Notes: a model not told the origin generated them from the sequence alone. 64,000 nt of DNA from Tissierellia bacterium (GCA_028709465.1 JAQVWY010000002.1:1-64000), one strand, 5' to 3'. Numbered from the stretch's first letter, positions 26,213-34,803 are shown. Translations and numbers: made by a program.

Positions 26213-26271
26213 GAAAGAAAATAAAAAAATTGACAATTGTTCACATTGGTGATGACATTGGTGATGACAGG

Positions 26272-26290
26272 ATGACAGTGGGGACGGTTC
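26272..26290. repeat. GACAGTGGGGACGGTTC repeat, right copy
   Basis: ATGACAGTGGGGACGGTTC at 26272-26290 is the exact reverse complement of 23970-23988. It is followed by TTAGTGACAG. Confidence 0.75.
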
Positions 26291-26466
26291 TTAGTGACAG
26301 CATTATTATATTAGTATTTTTTCAAGTAAACTATTTAGTATATAGTTTATTTATTTCAAACTGTCCCCAAATATACTCATAACTGGAATAAATTCACATA
26401 TAATTATAGTACAAATATTCTGATTTAGATTTTATTTATAATTATATAAAATTATGGGGGGATTTC

Positions 26467-26991
26467 ATGTTTTCATTTAGTAAGAAGTTTTTTTTCGTAT
26501 TAATAATAGTATTGATATTTTTATATGCATTTTTTAGAATTTCGTCTATAAACAGCGAAATTGGTGACAATCAAAATGTAACAGAAGATGGAACTGTGGA
26601 AGAAAAGATTAAAACATTAGTTGAAAACTTTGGGGTAAATTTAAAGAATGTTTCCTTATTAGCGCCAAGAGAGGATTTAATCAAGAGTATTGAAGAAAAT
26701 TATTCCCAATTTGTTTCTGATGAATTATTGCAGCAATGGAAAAATGATCCACGTAGTGCTCCAGGTAGAGTTTCATCTAGCCCATGGCCTGAACGCATAG
26801 AAATCACTGATTTTGAAAAATTATCTAATGAAGAATATAATGTAACAGGAAGAATAGTTGAATTAACAAGTCAAGAGGTTACTCATGGAGGTATTGCAGC
26901 AGTAAGACCTATAAAATTATCTGTTAAGAAAATAGGCGATAAGTGGCTTATAAACAGTATTACAGTAGGAAAATATGAAGAAATTAATTGA
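26467..26991 (+). CDS. Membrane-anchored extracytoplasmic protein of unknown function
   Basis: A 174-residue protein with one N-terminal hydrophobic segment (about 7-24, FFFVLIIVLIFLYAFF) without a lipobox, so probably a signal anchor. The rest is a soluble domain outside the membrane. Residues 45-90 are helical (EKIKTLVENFGVNLKNVSLLA). The second half has alternating strands (RIEITDFEKL, EYNVTGRIVELT, PIKLSVKKIGDKWLINSITVG) as in NTF2-like or DUF4829-like domains. RBS GGGGGGA is a few bases before the ATG. It is convergent with the AmmeMemo radical SAM gene. No family is claimed. Confidence 0.6.
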   Translation: MFSFSKKFFFVLIIVLIFLYAFFRISSINSEIGDNQNVTEDGTVEEKIKTLVENFGVNLKNVSLLAPREDLIKSIEENYSQFVSDELLQQWKNDPRSAPGRVSSSPWPERIEITDFEKLSNEEYNVTGRIVELTSQEVTHGGIAAVRPIKLSVKKIGDKWLINSITVGKYEEIN

Positions 26992-27014
26992 ATAATTAAT
27001 TTCTTATAAAAATT

Positions 27015-27101
27015 GGGGCTGTTGAGTTAGTAATAATTAGCTTGTCAGTGATTCTTCAATGAGGTTCATGATGACGGGAATATACTTAATTAAACAGCCC
27101 C
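27015..27101. terminator. Large inverted repeat between convergent genes, containing a repeat fragment
   Basis: GGGGCTGTT (27015-27023) and AACAGCCCC (27093-27101) are perfect complements. The 69 bp between them contain a degenerate piece of the dispersed CATTCTGAA/GAAGAATCT repeat (GTGATTCTTCAATGAGGTTC and ATGATGACGGG). It probably acts as a bidirectional terminator; it looks as if a repeat was inserted into a hairpin loop. Confidence 0.5.
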
Positions 27102-27108
27102 AGTAATT

Positions 27109-27939
27109 TCAACAATTTCCTTCAAATACATAATTGAGTGATTCTCTTGCAATGTCAGCTAGCTTATAAATTTGGCTGACTTTTGTAGCTTTTTTGTCCT
27201 TCATGTGATATTGAGGAAAAAACCTTGATATATGGAGAGGTATATCTTTATTTATTGTAGCTATGAATTTTGATAAACTTCGTATTTCTTCTTCACTATC
27301 ATTTTCCCCTGGAATTATTAATGTTGTAATTTCTACATGGCAATTTTTGGATGTAAGCTTAATGAAATTTTTTACGGTTTCAAAATCTCCGCCTATTTTA
27401 TTATAAAATTCATCTGTAAATCCTTTTAAGTCTATATTTAAAGCATCAATGTAATGTAAAAGTTCTATCATAGGTTCTTCACAAAAGCATCCGTTTGTTA
27501 CTACAACATTTTTTAAATTGTTTTTTCTTGCTAATATTGCGCAGTCTTTTACAAATTCATATCCTATGAGAGGTTCGTTGTAAGTGTAAGCTATTCCTAT
27601 GTTACCTTCTGGAATTAAATCCAAAGCAATATTTATTAAATCTTCTGGTTTTGCAATTTTGGTTCTAGCTTCGCTCTTTCCTATCATTGATATTTCATGA
27701 TTCTGGCAAAATGAACATTTTAAATTGCAGCCAAAACTTCCTACAGATAAGATTTTGCTTTCTGGATAGAAATGTATTAGTGGTTTCTTTTCTATGGGAT
27801 CTAGAGCAATGCTGGTTATCATACCATAATTAATTGCTTTTATAATTCCCCCTATATTAGATCTTCCTTTGCATAATCCTATTTGATTTTCGCCTAATTT
27901 GCAATAATGAGGGCATAATTTACATTCAATCTTGTTCAT
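27109..27939 (-). CDS. AmmeMemoRadiSam system radical SAM enzyme
   Basis: A 276-residue radical SAM protein related to pyruvate formate-lyase activating enzymes. The cluster motif CNLKCSFC has cysteines at 71, 75 and 78. An N-terminal Cys-rich knuckle (CKLCPHYC to GLCKGR, about 6-26) is specific for this subfamily. It overlaps the upstream Memo/AMMECR1 fusion gene by 4 bp (ATGA), so both are made together. Co-occurrence of AMMECR1, Memo and this radical SAM enzyme is the defining feature of the AmmeMemoRadiSam system, found in archaea and anaerobes. Its chemistry is unknown; a glycyl-radical activation or a modification of a protein or cofactor has been suggested only by homology. Confidence 0.9.
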   Translation of the reverse strand: MNKIECKLCPHYCKLGENQIGLCKGRSNIGGIIKAINYGMITSIALDPIEKKPLIHFYPESKILSVGSFGCNLKCSFCQNHEISMIGKSEARTKIAKPEDLINIALDLIPEGNIGIAYTYNEPLIGYEFVKDCAILARKNNLKNVVVTNGCFCEEPMIELLHYIDALNIDLKGFTDEFYNKIGGDFETVKNFIKLTSKNCHVEITTLIIPGENDSEEEIRSLSKFIATINKDIPLHISRFFPQYHMKDKKATKVSQIYKLADIARESLNYVFEGNC

Positions 27940-29321
27940 TTGTGTCTAACAACCTCAAATCTTTCCATTGAATATTTTTGGTTAGGAGTTATATCTGCTT
28001 TTTTAAGCGCTATGAAAACCTGTTCCTCTGCTGTATTTATGCCATCTAAATTTGGTAAAAGCAATCCTTTTTTTCTTCCAAATGATACAATTACTCCATA
28101 TTTTTTAGGATTAAGTTCATTTATTGAATTAATTGATTCAGACTCTTTCAGTACATCAACAGAATATTCTAATTTACTTAGCTCTTTTTTGCTTACTGGA
28201 TAAAATCTTGGATCTTCTAATCCAGCACTTACTGCATTTTGGATAATTTCTTCTGCAACAGAATTAGTTGTTGGTGATGTTGTTCCAATGCACCCTCTTA
28301 ACTGTCCATTCATTTTCAAGGATACAAATACTCCTGCTTTTTCATTGAGCATTTCATTTGGAAGGTCATTAGGAATATTAAGTATTTTGTTGTGATTTAA
28401 ATAATATTCCAATGATTTTCTCGCTAAAGCAACATAATCATCTTCAGTTGACATTATATTTTGTAATCTAGCTGCTTCAATTTTTTCAAATATTTCCCCA
28501 ATATGCCTATTTTCATCTTCACCTATTACTTGAAAAGATGCAACAGCGTAACCGACGCCAAAGGGTCCTTCATAAGATAACAGCTCTGAATTAACTTCCA
28601 TTCCATCTAAGGCACCCGCCATTATTATGAAAGAGCGAAGGCCACATTCAGCAGCAATTTCACAAAACTCCTCATTAAGTGTTAAAAAATGAAGAAAATC
28701 ACCTTTATCAATAGCTTCTGTAACACCTTTATCAAATATGGGACCTTCTTCTGTAAAACCATAGGGACCTTCGTCTTTAAGCATATGAGATAAATCTCCG
28801 CTTGCAATAAAAACAATTTTTCTTTTTAATTTTTCAGCTGTTTCTTTTATGCATTTACCAAAATTATAATGATCAATAAAAGACAAACCAGAAATGGATA
28901 TTCGGACAATTTTATAATCTTTATAATATTGATTTATAAAATGAAGAGGAATCATTGTTCCATGGTCTAAATGACTTTTCTTTTCTCCTAAGGTACCTGC
29001 AGGCAGTTCTTTTTTTTCTGCAAGCGCTGAAAGTTTACTTACAAATTCAGTATCATATTCAGCTTCAAAATAAATATTAGGTTCTCCAAATTCTTTAAAA
29101 TCACCTTTAGCCTTTTCCCCTGGTGAAATATGAATATAATCAGAATACATTATAGAATGGGGAGTAGCAATAATAATTGTATCAGGTTTTATTTCTCCTA
29201 TTTGTTTTGCAATATAATTATAAGCTTTTATTGTTTTTTCAATTTTTAATTCCTGTCCTCTCCCAATTTTGGGAATTATAAGGGGTGGATGTGGAACAAT
29301 ATAAGTAGTTATTATGGACAT
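27936..29321 (-). CDS. AmmeMemoRadiSam system protein: Memo/LigB-like domain fused to AMMECR1
   Basis: A 461-residue two-domain protein. Residues 1-265 form a class III extradiol dioxygenase/Memo-like fold with candidate metal or active-site residues in PHPP (10-13), TPHS (53-56), LDHGT (118-122) and SGDLSH (174-179). Residues 290-461 are an AMMECR1 domain with the invariant LRGCIGT at 341-347 and EDPRFYPV further on. In other organisms the two parts are separate genes, so this fusion shows physical coupling. It is followed by the system's radical SAM enzyme with a 4-bp overlap. AMMECR1 is conserved to humans, yet the bacterial role is unknown. Confidence 0.9.
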   Translation of the reverse strand: MSIITTYIVPHPPLIIPKIGRGQELKIEKTIKAYNYIAKQIGEIKPDTIIIATPHSIMYSDYIHISPGEKAKGDFKEFGEPNIYFEAEYDTEFVSKLSALAEKKELPAGTLGEKKSHLDHGTMIPLHFINQYYKDYKIVRISISGLSFIDHYNFGKCIKETAEKLKRKIVFIASGDLSHMLKDEGPYGFTEEGPIFDKGVTEAIDKGDFLHFLTLNEEFCEIAAECGLRSFIIMAGALDGMEVNSELLSYEGPFGVGYAVASFQVIGEDENRHIGEIFEKIEAARLQNIMSTEDDYVALARKSLEYYLNHNKILNIPNDLPNEMLNEKAGVFVSLKMNGQLRGCIGTTSPTTNSVAEEIIQNAVSAGLEDPRFYPVSKKELSKLEYSVDVLKESESINSINELNPKKYGVIVSFGRKKGLLLPNLDGINTAEEQVFIALKKADITPNQKYSMERFEVVRHK

Positions 29322-29618
29322 TTTTTATCTTCCTTTCTTTAAGATTTGAATAATTAGCGGGGTAATTGTCTAGCAATCTTAGTATATATATTTTCATTAA
29401 TTACATTATATATTCAATTGAAAAAATATACAATTAGTTTTACTGACATAAATAGACTCGTTAGGGTGTCTTTATTTTAATCTCTTTTTTTCAGTTAAAA
29501 ATTTTAAAACCTATATAGTTGATAAATCTTATGATGCAGTTATTTATCATATTTTGCATTTTACTTTTTTCTTCAATAATTGTATAATTGTAACATTATT
29601 ATAATTTGAGGTGAGAAA
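29322..29618. other. Divergent intergenic region between AmmeMemo operon and thioesterase
   Basis: About 300 bp of AT-rich sequence that must hold two divergent promoters. There is a weak AGAC/GTCT hairpin with a T-rich tail near 29454-29485. I see no gene or recognisable riboswitch. Confidence 0.35.
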
Positions 29619-30377
29619 TTGGAAGCCATATATAAAAAAAAGTATACGATACAAGGTATTGAAGTGGATTTTAGACAACAGTTAAAATTAAGCTCATTGT
29701 TTATCTATTTGCAGGATATGGCCACTGAACATGCTATAAAACTTGGTGTTGGAAGAAATGTAACACAAGATAAGTATGGTGTTGTTTGGGTTTTAATACG
29801 TTCGAGAGTTGATGTAATCAGATATCCTAAAATTGGAGAAAATATTACAATTGAAACATGGCCGAATCAGCCTGGTAAATTAGAGTTTGAAAGAAACTTT
29901 TTTGTGTATGACAATGAAAATAATATTATTGCCAAGTCGATTAGTTCATGGGTTCTAATTGACTTTAACACAAGAAAATTAAAAAGAAGTAGCTTGATTG
30001 AGCCAAACTTTCCTTCATCAGGCAGAGATAACGCAATTGATTGTCAGCTTGGGAAACTTAAATCTAAAGGAAGTTTAAATATAGAATACAGGAAAACTGT
30101 TGGATATAGCGACATAGATGTAAATGAACATTTAAATAATGCGAAATATATAGATTATATAATGGACTGTTTCAGTATGGAAAAACATAAGAAATACTTT
30201 GTAAAATCTATAGAAATTGATTATATCCATGAAGCACTGCCTGGAGATACTATTATTTTAAAATCAGATTTAACAGATGTTGACCAAGATATAATTTATA
30301 TTGAAGGGGTCAATGATAATACAAATAAGACATCATTTAAATCACAAATACTAATTGCAAGGTCAGATGTACTTTAA
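29619..30377 (+). CDS. Acyl-ACP thioesterase
   Basis: A 252-residue double hot-dog thioesterase (FatA/FatB-like bacterial family) that releases fatty acids from acyl carrier protein. The N-terminal hot-dog helix is LSSLFIYLQDMATEHAIKLG, followed by VWVLIRSRVDV. The second repeat carries YSDIDVNEHLNNAKYIDYIMD near 166-186, with the catalytic Asn/His/Glu-type residues in DVNEHLNN. The start is TTG at 29619, supported by GAGGTGAG at 29609-29616. It is a single gene followed by a bidirectional terminator. The chain length released cannot be read from sequence. Confidence 0.88.
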   Translation: MEAIYKKKYTIQGIEVDFRQQLKLSSLFIYLQDMATEHAIKLGVGRNVTQDKYGVVWVLIRSRVDVIRYPKIGENITIETWPNQPGKLEFERNFFVYDNENNIIAKSISSWVLIDFNTRKLKRSSLIEPNFPSSGRDNAIDCQLGKLKSKGSLNIEYRKTVGYSDIDVNEHLNNAKYIDYIMDCFSMEKHKKYFVKSIEIDYIHEALPGDTIILKSDLTDVDQDIIYIEGVNDNTNKTSFKSQILIARSDVL

Positions 30378-30389
30378 TTATTACAAGAA

Positions 30390-30425
30390 GCTCCTTTGAT
30401 TGATAAATTTTTCAATCAATGGAGC
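30390..30425. terminator. Bidirectional terminator
   Basis: GCTCC plus TTTGATTG on the left and CAATCAA plus GGAGC on the right (30390-30402 and 30413-30425) form a near-perfect stem with loop ATAAATTTTT, between convergent thioesterase and ornithine-cyclodeaminase-family genes. Confidence 0.7.
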
Positions 30426-30435
30426 ACTCCGATAA

Positions 30436-31488
30436 TTATAGAGGTACTTTTGTACCAATACCCATTTCAAGGGCTTTGGAAAAAATTGCTTTGCCCATTA
30501 CAATATCATTTACAGAAATACCAATGTTACTGCTTACAATTAATTCGTCTTTACTTGTACGTCCAGGATGCAATCCAGCCAACACTTCGCCTGTTTCACA
30601 AGTAATGTCTGCTAATCCATCTGGGAAATAACCCATACCTTCAAATAATTTATGTTCATCAATGCTATCTACAATGTATTTATCAGCAATTCTGCATATT
30701 TCAGGATCCCACAAAGTATTTAAGTCGCAAGGAAGAATTGTTTGACCTTTTTTTACCCATTCTTTTTTTACAACTTTCAAAGGTTCTAATAGAATAATAG
30801 TAGCAGAACTTAATACTTCGCAATTATTAACTAATTCTTCTGGACTTACTGTTTTTATTATAGGAATATCAACATCATTTTTAACTTCTTCAATAAGTGA
30901 ATCCATTCTTTCGCTGCGTATATCATAAATATATATTCTTTCTAATTGTTTTAATGTTTTTACAATAAATCTAACATGTTCAGTACCTTGAACTCCAGCA
31001 CCAAACATTCCAAATGTTTTTGCATCAGGATGTAATGCAGCTGCTGCAAGTGCTGTTACAGCAGGTGTACGCATAGCTGTTATCCAAGCAGAGTCCATAA
31101 CTGCAATGGGAACACCTGTCATTATATCGTTTACAATTAAAAGACCAGTTGTTTGAGGAAGGCTATATTCTACAGGATTTCTTGGGAAACACTCAATCCA
31201 TTTTATACCACATGCAAGATTATTGGGAACGTATGCAGGCATCGCATGAAAAAACACATCAGAAAAAGGATGAATCCCAATTTTAGCTGGCATTTCATAT
31301 TCTTTTTTACCATGAGCTGTCATTGCTTGAAAAACTAATTCTAATGTTTCATCAATATTTGGTCCTACCTTGATACATTCCTCTTGTGTAAGCCAGAGAA
31401 TTTCTTTTCCTAAATTCAATTTGCTTTTAAAATACTCATGATCTTTATTAAATGATTCTAACTGTAATTTTGTAGCTACATAAGCCAT
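30436..31488 (-). CDS. Ornithine cyclodeaminase/mu-crystallin family protein
   Basis: A 350-residue NAD(P)-dependent enzyme of the OCD/mu-crystallin/alanine dehydrogenase family. The substrate half shows a conserved lysine in ACGIKWIE near 92-99. The Rossmann glycine motif GMFGAGVQG is at 160-168, preceded by AVMDSAWITAMRTPAVTALAA. The N-terminal ~30 residues extend beyond typical OCD proteins, as in a clostridial group annotated as tyramine oxidase subunit B; I recall that label but do not endorse it. RBS AGGAGG precedes the ATG. It is divergent from an XRE regulator, which may control it. Substrate (ornithine, another amino acid or an imine) is unknown. Confidence 0.82.
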   Translation of the reverse strand: MAYVATKLQLESFNKDHEYFKSKLNLGKEILWLTQEECIKVGPNIDETLELVFQAMTAHGKKEYEMPAKIGIHPFSDVFFHAMPAYVPNNLACGIKWIECFPRNPVEYSLPQTTGLLIVNDIMTGVPIAVMDSAWITAMRTPAVTALAAAALHPDAKTFGMFGAGVQGTEHVRFIVKTLKQLERIYIYDIRSERMDSLIEEVKNDVDIPIIKTVSPEELVNNCEVLSSATIILLEPLKVVKKEWVKKGQTILPCDLNTLWDPEICRIADKYIVDSIDEHKLFEGMGYFPDGLADITCETGEVLAGLHPGRTSKDELIVSSNIGISVNDIVMGKAIFSKALEMGIGTKVPL

Positions 31489-31706
31489 AATTAAACCTCC
31501 TAAAATATTTTTTAGTGATTCATTTTTATCATATTTTAACTATTTTTTCAAATTCAGAGCTATATCGTATAACGAAACAATATATCAAAAAGTAAATTCT
31601 TAATAGACAAATGTTTAGAATTTTATTATAATATATATAATTCTACTTATAATACTTTGTTTTTATTTGTCTGTATATTATTACGAAACCCTCCGAGGTG
31701 ATAAAA

Positions 31707-32426
31707 ATGTTTTCTATCAGTAAACAAATCGGTAGCAAAATAAGATCCTTTCGAAAGTCGAAAGGATTGTCCGCACAACAACTGGGTAATTTAATATGTA
31801 AAAGCAAGGCAACTGTATGTAAATATGAGAGTGGAGAAATCACCATAGATATCAATACATTGTATGACATTGCCACCGCCCTTAATATAGAAGTTCAACA
31901 GTTGCTATATGATATTTGTATACAATCTGAAGAAAAAAATTTCTTTCGTAACTCCCACGGTTTTTTTTCCAGTCAGCGTCAATATTATTCATATTTTTAT
32001 GATGGCAGAAACAATACTATTAATCGTTCTGTACTTGATTTTGAGCAAAATGAAAAAGAAATAAGTGTAGCTTTATATATGAATGTTTCTGATTATAAAA
32101 ATTACACAAATTGTGAATATTCTTATTGGGGGAAACTTGAGGAGAATGAAACTAGTTCAAATATTTTTATGCGTAATCAGGATACACCAATAGAACGGAT
32201 TGCAATTGTTATTTTAAGCCCGTTCAGAAACTGTAACGAGTTATATGGTATAATGTCAGGTATTTCTGACAGACCGTTTATGCCTATTGCTTTAAAAATG
32301 TTGTTTTCTAAAACTCCTCTTGAACTAGATGAAAAATTACTTCAGAAGTTGAAATTATCAAAGGAAGACATAAATAATATTAAAAGATACAATATGTTAT
32401 CTATTATAAATCAAGTTCTATATTAA
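31707..32426 (+). CDS. XRE family transcriptional regulator
   Basis: A 239-residue protein. A Cro/C1-type helix-turn-helix occupies about 4-60 (IGSKIRSFRKSKGLSAQQLGNLICKSKATVCKYESG), followed by a ~175-residue domain I cannot name, with aromatic-rich strands (RQYYSYFYDGRNNTINRSVLDFEQ). A GTG at 31698 is part of the GAGGTG ribosome site, so ATG 31707 is chosen. It is divergent from the OCD-family gene, with ~220 bp between; control of that gene and of itself is a reasonable inference. A strong terminator follows. The C-terminal domain could sense a small ligand such as the OCD substrate. Confidence 0.8.
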   Translation: MFSISKQIGSKIRSFRKSKGLSAQQLGNLICKSKATVCKYESGEITIDINTLYDIATALNIEVQQLLYDICIQSEEKNFFRNSHGFFSSQRQYYSYFYDGRNNTINRSVLDFEQNEKEISVALYMNVSDYKNYTNCEYSYWGKLEENETSSNIFMRNQDTPIERIAIVILSPFRNCNELYGIMSGISDRPFMPIALKMLFSKTPLELDEKLLQKLKLSKEDINNIKRYNMLSIINQVLY

Positions 32427-32480
32427 TAGAATATTATATTTTATTTTAACTTTAATAATAATGTGCCTTGGACCTTTATA

Positions 32481-32508
32481 GCCGTCATTGAAACTATGAC
32501 GGTTTTTT
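32481..32508 (+). terminator. Terminator after the XRE regulator
   Basis: CCGTCAT (32482-32488) and ATGACGG (32496-32502) form the stem with loop TGAAACT, followed by T-run 32503-32508. Confidence 0.85.
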
Positions 32509-32605
32509 AATCAAAAATATACGAACATATGTTTGACAAGATTCTATCTGTTTGATATAATTAATTATCAATATAAAAATTATTAATTATAAACAATGGT
32601 GGTTT

Positions 32606-33853
32606 ATGGATGACAATATATTTGAAAAATTAAAAATTTTATCTGATGCTGCAAAGTATGATGTATCTTGTGTTTCAAGTGGAGTTGATAGAAAGAATAA
32701 TACAGTTGGCAGTATTGGTAATGCAGCGGCCTGTGGTATTTGTCATACTTGGTCAGCTGATGGAAGGTGTATATCCTTGCTTAAAATTCTACTTACTAAT
32801 GACTGTATATATGATTGTAAATATTGTATGAATAGAGTTACTAATCCAACGAATAGGGCAACTTTTACACCTGAAGAAGTTGCTGAATTAACCATACAGT
32901 TTTACAGAAGGAATTATATTGAAGGATTATTTTTAAGTTCAGCCGTAGAAAAAAGTCCAGATTATACTATGGAGAATTTATACAGGGTATTGTATCTTTT
33001 AAGATATAAATATAACTTTTGGGGATATGTTCATGTTAAAGGCATTCCCGGAGCAAGCAATGATTTGATTCAAAAAACTGGTATGCTTGCCGATAGAATG
33101 AGTGTAAATATTGAGCTTCCAACAAGGGAGAGTTTGAGTTTATTGGCTCCTCAAAAGAAAGTTGAAAATCTTCTTAAACCTATGGCATTGATAAATCATG
33201 AAATCTCAAGAACTATAGATGACAAAAAACATTTTAGCAATACACCTCGTTTTGTACCTGGAGGGCAGTCTACTCAAATGATAATTGGAGCAACTCCTGA
33301 CAATGATAAAACTATTTTAAATTTATCACAAAATTTGTATGATAGATTTAATATGAAGCGAGTATTTTTTTCTGCTTACATACCTGTTATTTCTGCCCCA
33401 AATTTACCAGCAATAAGCACAATGCCTCCTATGTTAAGGGAGCATAGACTTTATCAAGCTGATTGGCTCATGCGTTTTTATTATTTCAAATCCGAGGAGT
33501 TATTCACGGAAACAGAACCAAATCTAGATTTAGAATTTGACCCGAAAATGATGTTTGCTTTAAGGAATATGGATAAATTCCCAATAGAAATAAATAAGGC
33601 TTCCTATGAAGAATTGTTAAGAATTCCTGGGTTAGGGGTTACAAGCGCTCAAAGAATTATTAGGGAGAGAAAAAATGCAGAACTTTCATATGATTCTCTG
33701 AGAAAAATGAGAACTGTTTTAAAACGAGCTAAATATTTTATTACAGTTAAGGGTAAATATTACGGAAATATCAATTTCGATCCTGATAGAATAAAAGACG
33801 AAGTGAGGCAACAAGAAATTCAAAAACAAATAAGTATTTTTGATTTAGTATAA
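32606..33853 (+). CDS. Putative DNA modification/repair radical SAM protein
   Basis: A 415-residue radical SAM enzyme of the TIGR03916 type. The SAM cluster motif is C67, C71, C74 (CIYDCKYC). Before it is a distinctive Cys-bearing region, AAACGICHTW, near 40-49. The C-terminus has a helix-hairpin-helix DNA-binding motif (INKASYEELLRIPGLGVTSAQRI, about 329-351), which points to nucleic acid as target. The partner gene of the TIGR03915 type follows 36 bp later. Family knowledge: these two genes co-occur, sometimes with a uracil-DNA-glycosylase-like domain, and are proposed to act in DNA repair or modification without experimental proof. They resemble no known photoproduct lyase. Confidence 0.9.
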   Translation: MDDNIFEKLKILSDAAKYDVSCVSSGVDRKNNTVGSIGNAAACGICHTWSADGRCISLLKILLTNDCIYDCKYCMNRVTNPTNRATFTPEEVAELTIQFYRRNYIEGLFLSSAVEKSPDYTMENLYRVLYLLRYKYNFWGYVHVKGIPGASNDLIQKTGMLADRMSVNIELPTRESLSLLAPQKKVENLLKPMALINHEISRTIDDKKHFSNTPRFVPGGQSTQMIIGATPDNDKTILNLSQNLYDRFNMKRVFFSAYIPVISAPNLPAISTMPPMLREHRLYQADWLMRFYYFKSEELFTETEPNLDLEFDPKMMFALRNMDKFPIEINKASYEELLRIPGLGVTSAQRIIRERKNAELSYDSLRKMRTVLKRAKYFITVKGKYYGNINFDPDRIKDEVRQQEIQKQISIFDLV

Positions 33854-33889
33854 TCTTAAATAAGTATAAAATAAGTTTAGGATAAAATT

Positions 33890-34618
33890 ATGGATTATTT
33901 ATATGATGGAACTTTTGAAGGTTTATTAACATGTATTTATTATCATTATAAAAAAGAAAAAGCGACCGGGATTTTTGAAGTAAAAAGTTATCAGCAGTCA
34001 TTGATAAATGATTTTGAAAGAATAGAAACTGATGCTAACAAGGCAAAAATTGTTTCGAATGCTATAGTAAATAAAATTTCAAGAGAGGCATATGTACACA
34101 TATATTATTGTTATTTATCAAGTAATGAACAAAAAGAAATTATAATTCTCGATTTTTTGATATTTGCTTTTAAATATGGTAATAATACTATGAATTTTTA
34201 TTCTCATGAAAAAGTGCTTCCAATAAATGAAATTAGTTTGAAGGTATCTCGAGAGGTTCATAAATTCCTTGGTATTCTTCGTTTTTCTGATATAGAGGGA
34301 ATACTATATGCTAAATTTTCACCAGATCATGACATATTAGTACTATTGATTGAGCATTTTGCAGACAGGTATAAATATGAAAAATTTATGATACATGACC
34401 AAAGACGTAATAAAGCAATAATTTATGATAATGATTTATGGCAGATGATAGATGTTGATGTTATTAATGAATTAGAGTATTCTCAAAATGAAAAATTAAT
34501 ACAGGATTTGTGGAAGCAATACTTTACTAATATGGCAATTAAGGAAAGAAAAAATACTAATCTTCAATTTCAATTTGTTCCAGCAAGATATAGAAAAAAC
34601 ATGACTGAATTTCATTAA
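33890..34618 (+). CDS. Probable DNA metabolism protein, partner of the radical SAM enzyme
   Basis: A 242-residue protein of the TIGR03915/DUF4130 family, encoded directly after its radical SAM partner. The opening YLYDGTFEGLLTCIYYHYKKEKATG is the family signature. The conserved body includes VSREVHKFLGILRFSDIEGILYAKFSPDHDILVLLIEHFADRY (about 118-160). A C-terminal PARYRKNMTEF is typical and is where fused homologues continue into a uracil-DNA-glycosylase-like domain; here that domain is absent and the protein ends. It may present the DNA lesion or substrate to the radical SAM enzyme. Function is inferred only from association. Confidence 0.88.
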   Translation: MDYLYDGTFEGLLTCIYYHYKKEKATGIFEVKSYQQSLINDFERIETDANKAKIVSNAIVNKISREAYVHIYYCYLSSNEQKEIIILDFLIFAFKYGNNTMNFYSHEKVLPINEISLKVSREVHKFLGILRFSDIEGILYAKFSPDHDILVLLIEHFADRYKYEKFMIHDQRRNKAIIYDNDLWQMIDVDVINELEYSQNEKLIQDLWKQYFTNMAIKERKNTNLQFQFVPARYRKNMTEFH

Positions 34619-34736
34619 TTAGGATAAAATTTATCTTTCATATTTTATATTATTCTATCATACCTATTAATAAGAACCCACCCATCAACGCAATCAAAGA
34701 CTGCTATGGGTCTTGGGAGCCTTGTTGTTACAAAAT

Positions 34737-34760
34737 AAAGACCCGAATATTTGGGCCTTT
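34737..34760 (+). terminator. Hairpin after the DNA-metabolism pair
   Basis: AAAG(A)CCC (34737-34744) and GGG(C)CTTT (34753-34760) can pair around GAATATTT. The T-run is short. It is adjacent to a dispersed repeat copy. Confidence 0.45.
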
Positions 34761-34767
34761 ATCCTAT

Positions 34768-34803
34768 GAATGAGATTCTTCAGGCTACACCTTCAGAATG
34801 ACA
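34768..34803. repeat. Dispersed palindromic intergenic repeat, partial copy C
   Basis: GAGATTCTTCAGGCTACACC followed by TTCAGAATGACA matches, in reverse orientation, the left arm of the 14204-14272 copy, with GGCTACACC also seen (as GGTGTAGCC) in copy D at 37834. Confidence 0.65.

Larger units (their letters stand above)
26053..26466. other. Intergenic region upstream of the chemoreceptor
   Basis: It contains the proposed SigD promoter, two direct copies of TATGTCGG(T/C)TATTTA at 26169-26183 and 26185-26199 (16-bp period), tandem ATTGGTGATGACA units near 26246-26268, and the right GACAGTGGGGACGG repeat. No reading frame is supportable. Confidence 0.55.

Noticed and set aside
23970..26290. 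Chemoreceptor plus flanking inverted repeats considered as an insertion sequence
   Set aside because: No transposase or integrase is encoded, and no target-site duplication is visible. Kept only as a repeat observation.
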